A DNA stretch of 39,619 bases, taken from assembly GCA_028870355.1 (NCBI GenBank), contig JAGWPU010000078.1, forward strand, positions 1 to 39,619, in the 5' to 3' direction. The notes under the pieces are model-generated. The model was not told the DNA's origin and searched no databases. It saw nothing but the letters and a program-made list of their open reading frames with translations. This DNA comes from Gammaproteobacteria bacterium (GTDB lineage Bacteria; Pseudomonadota; Gammaproteobacteria; Steroidobacterales; Steroidobacteraceae). How positions within the stretch are numbered: the stretch's first letter is position 1; every line of letters begins with the position of its first letter. Positions 34,080 to 39,619 of the stretch are shown piece after piece. The translations under genes were made by a program, and so were the position numbers.

Positions 34080-34549
34080 CCCCGACGGATCGCGAGCGTG
34101 CGGGACCGCGGCCAGTCGGACGGCCACTCGGCGGTGCACTTCAGTTGCTCGACGCGATCGGCGATCGCCGCCGGCAGTGGCGCGCTCTTCGTCGGTTCAC
34201 CCTGGATCACGTGCAGCAGCATCGCCTCGAGGACCGCGGCGACCGTGCGGTCGGTGCCGCGCTCGAACACGCCGGCGATCAGGATGCGCTTCGCGTCGGC
34301 ATCGAGCACCACGCAACGCACCCGCAGGGCGTCCGACTGCTTCACCTCGTGCAGGAAGTGGCAGTGCATCTCCAGCGTGTAGAGCGTTCCCCGGGTGCGT
34401 GCGCGATAGTCGGCGTCGAGGCCGAGCTGATCCATCACGTCGTCGATCGCGAGGCTGAACGCGACGCCGTAGTACGCGTCGCGCAGATGGCCGTTGTAAT
34501 CGATCCAGGTCGGCTCGATCGCGACCTCGTAGGGCTTCAACGCCTCCAT
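34076..34549 (-). CDS. Hotdog-fold acyl-CoA thioesterase, betainyl-CoA thioesterase-like
   Basis: Stand-alone thioesterase of 157 residues. The active-site region TWIDYNGHLRDAYY (D17, H21) parallels PEWVDYNAHMTDAQY in the fused domain of the carnitine dehydrogenase, and LEMHCHFLHEVKQSDALRV matches the next strand block. It probably hydrolyses betainyl-CoA, or carnitinyl-CoA made by CaiD. It lies between the 3-dehydrocarnitine cleavage enzyme and the CoA ligase in one operon, overlapping the ligase start by four bases and starting 16 bases after the BKACE stop. Confidence 0.87.
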   Translation of the reverse strand: MEALKPYEVAIEPTWIDYNGHLRDAYYGVAFSLAIDDVMDQLGLDADYRARTRGTLYTLEMHCHFLHEVKQSDALRVRCVVLDADAKRILIAGVFERGTDRTVAAVLEAMLLHVIQGEPTKSAPLPAAIADRVEQLKCTAEWPSDWPRSRTLAIRRG

Positions 34550-34565
34550 CCCGCGCGGCTCCCGC

Positions 34566-35465
34566 TCAGCCGAGCTTGAGGCGCCCGCGCGCCTCGGCCG
34601 GGGTCAGCACGCGCGCGCCCATCGCCTCGACGATCGAGCGGGCCTTCGTGACGAGCTGCGCATTGCTCGCGTAGACACCCTTGCTGAGGTACAGGTTGTC
34701 CTCGAGACCGACGCGAACGTTGCCGCCGAGCAGCACCGACTGCGCGACCCAGGGCATCTGCATGCGGCTGATCGCGAACGTTCCCCAGTTGCAGTCCGGC
34801 GGCAGCGCGTTGACCATCGCGAGCGCGTGGCCGATGTCGGCGGGCACGCCGTACTGGATCCCCATGCACAGCTGGATCAGCGACGGCGACTCGAGGAGAC
34901 CTTCCTTGATCATCTGCTTCACGAACCAGAGGTTCCCGGTGTCGAACACCTCGAGCTCGGGTTTGACCTTCAGATCCTTCAGGATCGCCGCGCCCTGGCG
35001 CAGGTAGTTCGGCGTCGACACGTACGCGCGGTTGCCGTCGCCGAAGTTCAGGCTGCCGCAGTCGAGCGTCGCGATTTCCGGGCGATACCGTCCTTCCTGG
35101 CACAGATCGATCACGTGCCGCATGCGATCTTCCTGGTTCACGAAGTCGCTGCCCGGTCCCGGGGTGTCCGCGAGGCCCTTGTCGCCGACGACGATGTATC
35201 CGCCCATTCCGCAGGTCAGGTTCACGATCACGTCGACGCCGCTCTCGCGGATCCGCTTGACGACCTCGCGGTAGTGGCGGGTCTCCATGCTGAACGCGCC
35301 GGTGTCCGGGTCGCGAACGTGGATGTGCACGATCGCCGCGCCGGCCTTGGCCGCCTCGATCGACGTGGCCGCGATCTCGGCCGGCGTGACCGCGCAGTGC
35401 GGGCTCTTGGTGACTTTGGTGTCGTCGCCGGTCACGGCGCAGCTGATGATCACTTCGTGGTTCAT
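34566..35465 (-). CDS. 3-dehydrocarnitine:acetyl-CoA trimethylamine transferase (BKACE family, DUF849)
   Basis: Zinc-dependent beta-keto acid cleavage enzyme of 299 residues. The metal motif VHIHVRDPDTG carries H47 and H49. SLNFGDGNRAYVSTP, EVFDTGN and the late GGNVRVGLEDNLYL are family signatures. BKACE enzymes join a beta-keto acid to acetyl-CoA; in carnitine clusters the reaction gives betainyl-CoA and acetoacetate from 3-dehydrocarnitine. The ATG at 35465 after an AGGAG site is preferred over an upstream in-frame ATG at 35513, because the known family N-terminus (HEVIISCAVTG) begins there. First gene of the operon, downstream of the dyad at 35514-35530. Confidence 0.9.
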   Translation of the reverse strand: MNHEVIISCAVTGDDTKVTKSPHCAVTPAEIAATSIEAAKAGAAIVHIHVRDPDTGAFSMETRHYREVVKRIRESGVDVIVNLTCGMGGYIVVGDKGLADTPGPGSDFVNQEDRMRHVIDLCQEGRYRPEIATLDCGSLNFGDGNRAYVSTPNYLRQGAAILKDLKVKPELEVFDTGNLWFVKQMIKEGLLESPSLIQLCMGIQYGVPADIGHALAMVNALPPDCNWGTFAISRMQMPWVAQSVLLGGNVRVGLEDNLYLSKGVYASNAQLVTKARSIVEAMGARVLTPAEARGRLKLG

Positions 35466-35513
35466 GGCGGCTCCTGGTCCTGAGTCCTTGAGGGGAAGGC
35501 GTGGTCCGGTCAA

Positions 35514-35530
35514 ATTATCATGACGATAAT
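35514..35530. promoter_or_regulatory. Perfect inverted repeat upstream of the BKACE operon
   Basis: ATTATC-ATGAC-GATAAT, a perfect 6-5-6 dyad in an AT-rich patch (35512-35537), 49 bases upstream of the BKACE start. Its shape, AT content and ATGAC centre resemble the dyad before the carnitine dehydrogenase gene at 27793. It is a candidate operator shared by both carnitine operons. Confidence 0.6.
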
Positions 35531-35580
35531 ATTTACACCAGACGCGACGGCCGGCGGGGGCGGGCGGGGTCCGCGGCCGA

Positions 35581-36795
35581 TCAGGCGGCGGCGCGCGCCC
35601 GGGCCCCCGCGAGCGCGCTGAGGATCTCCTCCTCGCCGCAGACCCCGACGACGCAGCCGCCCTCGGTCAGCACGACGGGGTGGCCCGAGCGCTGGCGCAA
35701 CGCGATGATCTCGTGCAGGGACAGCGAGGCCGGGGCGATCGCGAGCCCGGCGATGGCGGCCGGCAGCGCCCCGTCGGCGGGAACGGGAACCAGCGCCAGC
35801 GGATGGCCGTCCGCGCGGGCCTCGCCCGGACGGCCGTCCGCATCGACCGCGAGCGCGTATCGTCCGGCCGGATCGAGGCGCAGTGCGCCGTCGCCCGTGG
35901 GGAGGGCGCCCCGTTCGCGCATGATCATCGCGCCGGTGAGCACGTCGAGCGGATTCATGTGGCGCACGAACTCGGCGACGTATTCGTTCGCCGGCGCGAG
36001 CACGATGTCCTCGGTGGTGCCCGTCTGGACGATGCGGCCGCCCTCGAGGATCGTGATCCGGTCACCGAGCCGCAGCGCTTCGTCCATGTCGTGGCTCACG
36101 AACAGGATCGTCTTCTTCACGCGCGCCTGCAGCGCCAGGAGCTCGTCCTGCAGCTTTCCGCGAATCAGCGGGTCCAGCGCGGAAAACGGCTCGTCCATCA
36201 GCAGGATGTCCGCATCGGTCGCGAAGGCCCGCGCGAGGCCGACCCGCTGCTGCATCCCGCCGGAGAGCTCGGCGACGTGACGGTCGGCCCATTGCGTCAG
36301 GCCGACGAGTTCGAGCTTCTCGTCGACGACGCGGCGGCGTGCCGCGACCGATTCACCGCGCAGCTCCAGGCCGAACCCCACGTTGTCGCGCACGGTGCGC
36401 CAGGGCAGCAGCCCGAACTGCTGGAACACCATCGCGATCCGCTCGCGACGCAGACGCCGGAGCGCGGTCGCATCGCAATTCGCGACGTCGATCGCGCCGT
36501 CCGGCTCATGGACGAGCACCGAGCCGCGTGCGACCCGGTTCAATCCGTTCGCCGCGCGCAGCAGGGTCGACTTGCCCGAGCCCGACAGTCCCATCAGCAC
36601 CGAGATCTCGCCCCGGTCGACCGCGAGCGAGGCCCCGGCGACGCCGACGATCACCGCGAGCTTCTCCGCGATCTCGGCGCGGGTGCGGCCCGCATCGAGG
36701 AGCGCGAGCGCGTCGCGCAGCGCCTTGCGGCCGTCGCGCCGATCGTGGGGCGGAAAGAGGATGTCGACGGACCTGAATTCGATCGCGACGTTCAT
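35581..36795 (-). CDS. Choline/glycine betaine ABC transporter ATP-binding protein (ChoV/ProV-like)
   Basis: ATPase of 404 residues: Walker A MGLSGSGKST (about 68-77), Q-loop FQQFGLLPW, signature LSGGMQQRV (177-185), Walker B ILLMDEP (197-203). The N-terminal helical extension before the core and a C-terminal CBS-like region (HPVVLTEGGCVVGVCGEEEIL) are typical of ProV/OpuAA/ChoV, where the C-terminal region senses osmotic state. The true start is ATG 36795, overlapping the permease stop (ATGA). It works with the binding protein-permease fusion upstream. Confidence 0.92.
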   Translation of the reverse strand: MNVAIEFRSVDILFPPHDRRDGRKALRDALALLDAGRTRAEIAEKLAVIVGVAGASLAVDRGEISVLMGLSGSGKSTLLRAANGLNRVARGSVLVHEPDGAIDVANCDATALRRLRRERIAMVFQQFGLLPWRTVRDNVGFGLELRGESVAARRRVVDEKLELVGLTQWADRHVAELSGGMQQRVGLARAFATDADILLMDEPFSALDPLIRGKLQDELLALQARVKKTILFVSHDMDEALRLGDRITILEGGRIVQTGTTEDIVLAPANEYVAEFVRHMNPLDVLTGAMIMRERGALPTGDGALRLDPAGRYALAVDADGRPGEARADGHPLALVPVPADGALPAAIAGLAIAPASLSLHEIIALRQRSGHPVVLTEGGCVVGVCGEEEILSALAGARARAAA

Positions 36796-37093
36796 CGGGG
36801 CGCTCCGGATTCCTTCGGACGGCTCACGCGGTCGAGAATGATCGCGAGCAGCACGATCGCGAATCCCGCCTCGAAACCCATGCCGACCTGGACCGTGTTC
36901 AGCGCCCGCACCACGGGGACGCCGAGGCCGCCGGCGCCGACCAGTGCCGCGATCACGACCATCGACAGGCTCAGCATGATGCACTGGGTCACGCCGGTGA
37001 CGATCGTCGGCGACGCGCTCGGCAATTCGACCTTCCACAGCAGCTGCGCGGGCGTCGCCCCGAAGGCCTCGCCCGCCTCGATCAGCGGGCGGG
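36792..37093 (-). pseudogene. C-terminal part of the choline ABC permease, out of frame with its N-terminus
   Basis: The frame resumes at RPLIEAGEAFGATPAQLLW, the EAA coupling loop of the permease, and runs through two more helices to SRPKESGAPR. It lacks its own start and aligns directly after the truncated ChoX-ChoW product. The break lies in a short GC run (37085-37095, CCCGCCCG on the coding strand). The last base of its stop overlaps the ChoV start, so the operon structure is intact apart from this one frame change. Confidence 0.8.
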
Positions 37094-38707
37094 CACCGAC
37101 GAGATCCCCAGATGCGTGAGGCGTATCGGCGCGGGCAGCGCAAAGATCACGGTCGAGATCAGGCCGGGAACGACGCCGAGTCCGAACAGCACCAGGGTCG
37201 GGATCAGGTACACGAACGTCGGCAAGGTCTGCATCAGGTCGAGCACCGGCCGCATCGCCGCGTACAGCCGCGGTCGGTGTGCCGCCGCTATTCCAAGCGG
37301 CACGCCGATCAGGGTCGACAGCACGGTCGAGACGATCACCAGCGACAGCGTCTCCAGCGTCTCGGCCCAGTAACCCTGGTTCAGGATGAACAGCAGACCG
37401 AGCGCGACGAACACGGCGAGACCCCAGGAGCGGCGCAGCGCCCAGACCGCGAGTGCGGCGATCACGATGAACACCGGTGCCGACACGTCGCGCATCAGCG
37501 CGGTCAGGCCGTCCACGGTCCGGCCGATCGCGGTCGACACCGCGTTGAAGAAGCGGGTGCCGTGCGCCTTGATCGCGTCGATCATCTCCGCGACCGCATT
37601 GCCGACCGGGATCTTGTGGGCGACGATCCACTCCTCGAAGTCGGCCGGCGTGTGCTTGGGGCCCCCGACGATCACCGCGGCGCCGGCCGGGCGCCCGTCG
37701 AAGGTCGTGACGCCCTTCAGCCAGCCGTTCACCGTGCTCGCGTGCGTCTTCAGCCAGGCGGCGGCCGCCGCCCGCGGCTGTTCGTGCCGATCCAGGATCG
37801 CATCCATCATCTCGTTCTCGCCCTGCAGAGAGAACTGCAGGTTCTCGAGCAGGTGCCCGACGTTCGGGCATTGCTCGAGGTAGTGCGCGCGCGTGACCGT
37901 GTAGACCGTCGCGCCGCCGAAGTTCGGCCCGAACACCGCGTCGCCGCCGTTCAGGTACCGCAGGTCGAACCGCATGTTCATCGGATGCGGTTCCCAGGCG
38001 AGGAACACGATCGGCTGTTTCGCCTGGTACGCGCGTGCGACCTGAGCGAGCATGCCTTGCTCGCTCGACTCGACGAGATGGAAATTGCCGAGACCGAACA
38101 GGTTCTTCTTCAACATCATCAGGATCTTGCGGTTGCCGTCGTTCCCCGGCTCGATCCCGTAGATCCGGTTTTTCAGCGGCGCTGCGAAGCGCTCGATGTC
38201 CGCGAAGCGCGTCAGGCCCGCCGCATAGGTGTACGCGGGGACCGCGAGCGTGTACTTCGCGCCGACGAGATTCGCCCGCACGACGTCGATCGTACCGGCC
38301 GCGATGAAGCGGCGGCGGTCCGCCTCCTGGGTCGGCATCCAGTTCCCGAGAAACACGTCGATGTCGTTGTCCGCGAGCGACGCGAACGTGACCGGCACCG
38401 AGAGCACGGTGATCCGTGGCGAGTAGCCGAGCCGGCGCAGCAGCTCGGTGGTGATCGCCGTGGTCGAGGTCACGTCGGTCCAGCCGACGTCCGAGAAGCG
38501 CACGATCCGGCATTCGGCGGGATCGGCCGCCGCCCGGACCGCGCTCGGCCAGCCCGCGAACGTGATCGCCACGAGGCCCCAGAGCACGCCGGCCCATGCC
38601 GCGGCGCGGGCTCGACGGGTATTGACCGGGACCGCCGCGCGGCGGCATGATGACGCCTCGGAGCGGTCGTTTGAACGTGCGTTTAATCTCGTCTCGCCAG
38701 CGCTCAC
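37082..38707 (-). CDS. Choline-binding protein fused to ABC permease (ChoX-ChoW-like), truncated by a frameshift
   Basis: Signal peptide (about 30-60), then a type II binding protein with choline-box aromatics: GWTDV (W76, D78), GNWMP (W123), YTY (159-161) and AWEPHPM (W238), in the order seen in ChoX. From about residue 390 it continues as a ProW/ChoW-type permease, then stops at 37082 just after LGISSVPAR. The rest of the permease continues in the -1/+2 related frame (36792 to about 37092). A single-base deletion or a sequencing error would explain it. The start is taken as GTG 38707, preceded six bases upstream by AGGAAG; an in-frame TTG lies at 38725. Confidence 0.82.
   Translation of the reverse strand: MSAGETRLNARSNDRSEASSCRRAAVPVNTRRARAAAWAGVLWGLVAITFAGWPSAVRAAADPAECRIVRFSDVGWTDVTSTTAITTELLRRLGYSPRITVLSVPVTFASLADNDIDVFLGNWMPTQEADRRRFIAAGTIDVVRANLVGAKYTLAVPAYTYAAGLTRFADIERFAAPLKNRIYGIEPGNDGNRKILMMLKKNLFGLGNFHLVESSEQGMLAQVARAYQAKQPIVFLAWEPHPMNMRFDLRYLNGGDAVFGPNFGGATVYTVTRAHYLEQCPNVGHLLENLQFSLQGENEMMDAILDRHEQPRAAAAAWLKTHASTVNGWLKGVTTFDGRPAGAAVIVGGPKHTPADFEEWIVAHKIPVGNAVAEMIDAIKAHGTRFFNAVSTAIGRTVDGLTALMRDVSAPVFIVIAALAVWALRRSWGLAVFVALGLLFILNQGYWAETLETLSLVIVSTVLSTLIGVPLGIAAAHRPRLYAAMRPVLDLMQTLPTFVYLIPTLVLFGLGVVPGLISTVIFALPAPIRLTHLGISSVPAR
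38671..38686. promoter_or_regulatory. Candidate BetI operator dyad
   Basis: TTGAACG-TG-CGTTTAA, arms matching at 6 of 7 positions. The TTGAAC half is like that in BetI sites reported near choline genes (from memory). It lies within the first codons of the choline transporter gene. A weaker TTGAAC...TCAA arrangement of the same length occurs at 38823-38838, at the start of the divergent BetI-like gene. Confidence 0.45.
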
Positions 38708-38822
38708 CGATTGCTTCCTAATCAATTGAAATTATTAATCGATTATTATTTTTTCCGATCGTAGACGAATTTCCGGCGGCCGTCCATCACGGTCGACCGT
38801 GCAGCCAGCGAGGGCCCTGCGA
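38708..38822. promoter_or_regulatory. Divergent promoter region of choline transporter and BetI-BetB-like gene
   Basis: About 115 bases between the two starts. It contains an AT-rich core (38719-38756) with the perfect palindrome TAATCGATTA (38736-38745) and a related TAATCAATTG (38719-38728). Minus-strand AATAAT boxes could serve as -10 for the transporter. This is the expected place for choline-responsive control by the adjacent BetI-type protein. Confidence 0.5.
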
Positions 38823-39619
38823 TTGAACAGTCACTCAACTCCCCGTGCCGACGCGTCCCGTGAAGCGGTCGAGGACATGCGCCGGCGACAGCTGATCGAG
38901 GTCACGATCGATAGCCTAGCGGAAGTCGGATTCACCGGCACGACCTTGGCCCAGATCGCCGCGCGCGCCGACGTCTCTCCCGGTCTCGTCGCGCATTATT
39001 TCGGCGACAAGGACGGTCTGCTGGTCGCCGCGTTTCGCTCGCTCGCCCGGCGGGTCGGCGATCACGTACGAGCCCGCCTGCGTCGTGCGCACACGCCGCG
39101 CGGGCGCATCCAGGCGGTGATCGACGCCAATCTCGCGCCGGAGGAGTTCGAGCGGCGCAGCGGGACCGCGTGGCTGCAGTTCTGGGGCCAGGCCTTGCAG
39201 GTCGACGGCCTGCGGCGCGTGCAGTCGGTGTACCAGCGCCGCACGCTCTCCACCCTGAAGGCCTCGCTCGCGAAACTCGTGCCGCCCGAGCAGGCCGGTC
39301 GGATCGCGGCGATGATCGCGGCGATGATCGACGGCGTGTATCTGCGGGCAGCGCTGTCGGAGTGGCGCGAGGCGGACAGCGAGGCGGCGAGGGCGCTGGT
39401 CACGGCGTTCGTCGACGGCCGCCTGCGCGAGATCGCGTCCCTGGCCGCGGTCGACGCGCGGTCCCGGCGAGTCGCGGACGGTGCCGCCCCCGGGGTGCCG
39501 CGCGCGGGCGAGCGCTTCGCGACGATCAATCCCGCGACCGGCGCGGTGCTCGCGCATTTCACCGTCGCGGGGGCGAGCGAGGTCGACGCCGCGGTCGAGC
39601 GCGCGCGCCAGGCGCAGGC
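38823..39619 (+). CDS. BetI-type regulator fused to a betaine-aldehyde-dehydrogenase-like domain, partial at right edge
   Basis: An open frame of 265 codons runs to the window end without a stop. Residues about 19-206 are a TetR regulator close to E. coli BetI: RRRQLIEVTIDSLAEVG, helix-turn-helix TLAQIAARADVSPGLVAHYF, then AWLQFWGQALQ and MIDGVYLRAALS. After a linker (207-229) comes RFATINPATGAVLAHFTV, followed by VDAAVERARQAQ, the conserved N-terminus of BetB-type aldehyde dehydrogenases. I checked the junction codon by codon and saw no stop. Start is taken as TTG 38823 (AGCGAGGG upstream); ATG 38877 would still keep the DNA-binding domain. Whether the dehydrogenase is complete and active lies outside the window. 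Confidence 0.82.
   Translation, partial: MNSHSTPRADASREAVEDMRRRQLIEVTIDSLAEVGFTGTTLAQIAARADVSPGLVAHYFGDKDGLLVAAFRSLARRVGDHVRARLRRAHTPRGRIQAVIDANLAPEEFERRSGTAWLQFWGQALQVDGLRRVQSVYQRRTLSTLKASLAKLVPPEQAGRIAAMIAAMIDGVYLRAALSEWREADSEAARALVTAFVDGRLREIASLAAVDARSRRVADGAAPGVPRAGERFATINPATGAVLAHFTVAGASEVDAAVERARQAQ

Noticed and set aside
31293..34382. 1029-codon plus-strand open frame opposite CaiD and the CoA ligase
   Set aside because: Arg/Ala/Asp-rich shadow of two clearly recognisable minus-strand enzymes; no plausible protein features.
1..39619. CRISPR arrays, rRNA genes, insertion sequences and riboswitches
   Set aside because: No regularly spaced repeats, no rRNA sequence, no transposase frame and no recognisable riboswitch core were found on reading through both strands.

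Overview
The window comes from a high-GC proteobacterium, most likely a gammaproteobacterium. The grounds are an uninterrupted ccmABCDEFGHI (System I) cytochrome c maturation operon, a strong G/C preference at third codon positions, and proteobacterial types of carnitine, choline and putrescine-family genes. I cannot name the genus.

Layout. (1) 1-2090: a small accessory patch beside the 3' end of a tRNA-Leu(UAA) gene. It holds three tiny phage-type ORFs and an AT-richer gene for an unknown secreted protein, and looks like a mobile-element remnant. (2) 2321-9035: nine overlapping ccm genes for haem export and attachment to c-type cytochromes. (3) 9048-13200: a VLCAD/ACAD9-like acyl-CoA dehydrogenase, a MarR regulator with a perfect operator-like palindrome, a CBS-pair protein and an APC-family amino acid permease. 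(4) 13313-27732: PotF/PotH/PotI-like transporter parts, a TetR regulator fused to a dead Rieske oxygenase, a PuuC-like aldehyde dehydrogenase, an intact Rieske oxygenase of the quaternary-amine type, and a five-gene operon (class III aminotransferase, two PYROXD2/CrtI-type flavoproteins, a GcvT-like protein, the Pot-type ATPase). (5) 27841-35465: carnitine/gamma-butyrobetaine catabolism: a carnitine dehydrogenase-thioesterase fusion, a TetR regulator, an acyl-CoA dehydrogenase and, on the other strand, a CaiD-like hydratase, an NDP-forming acyl-CoA ligase, a thioesterase and a BKACE-family 3-dehydrocarnitine cleavage enzyme. (6) 35581-39619: a choline-type ABC transporter (ATPase, and a binding protein fused to a permease that is frameshifted), divergent from a BetI regulator whose frame runs without a stop into a BetB-like aldehyde dehydrogenase cut by the window edge.

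How it fits together (inference). Regions 4-6 form a quaternary-amine catabolic island. Gamma-butyrobetaine, crotonobetaine or carnitine would be activated to CoA esters, oxidised and hydrated, and returned to carnitine. Carnitine would be oxidised to 3-dehydrocarnitine, cleaved with acetyl-CoA, and released as glycine betaine. Choline would feed in through the choline transporter and a BetB-like enzyme. The intact Rieske oxygenase would demethylate or cleave betaine or carnitine. No oxygenase reductase, dimethylglycine or sarcosine oxidase, or choline dehydrogenase is visible.

The most novel signal is the pair of regulator-enzyme fusions. In one, a TetR/BetI-type DNA-binding protein carries a complete Rieske-oxygenase-like domain that has lost one cluster histidine, the bridging acidic residue and both iron-binding histidines, which suggests an enzyme turned into a ligand sensor. 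In the other, BetI is fused to an aldehyde dehydrogenase.
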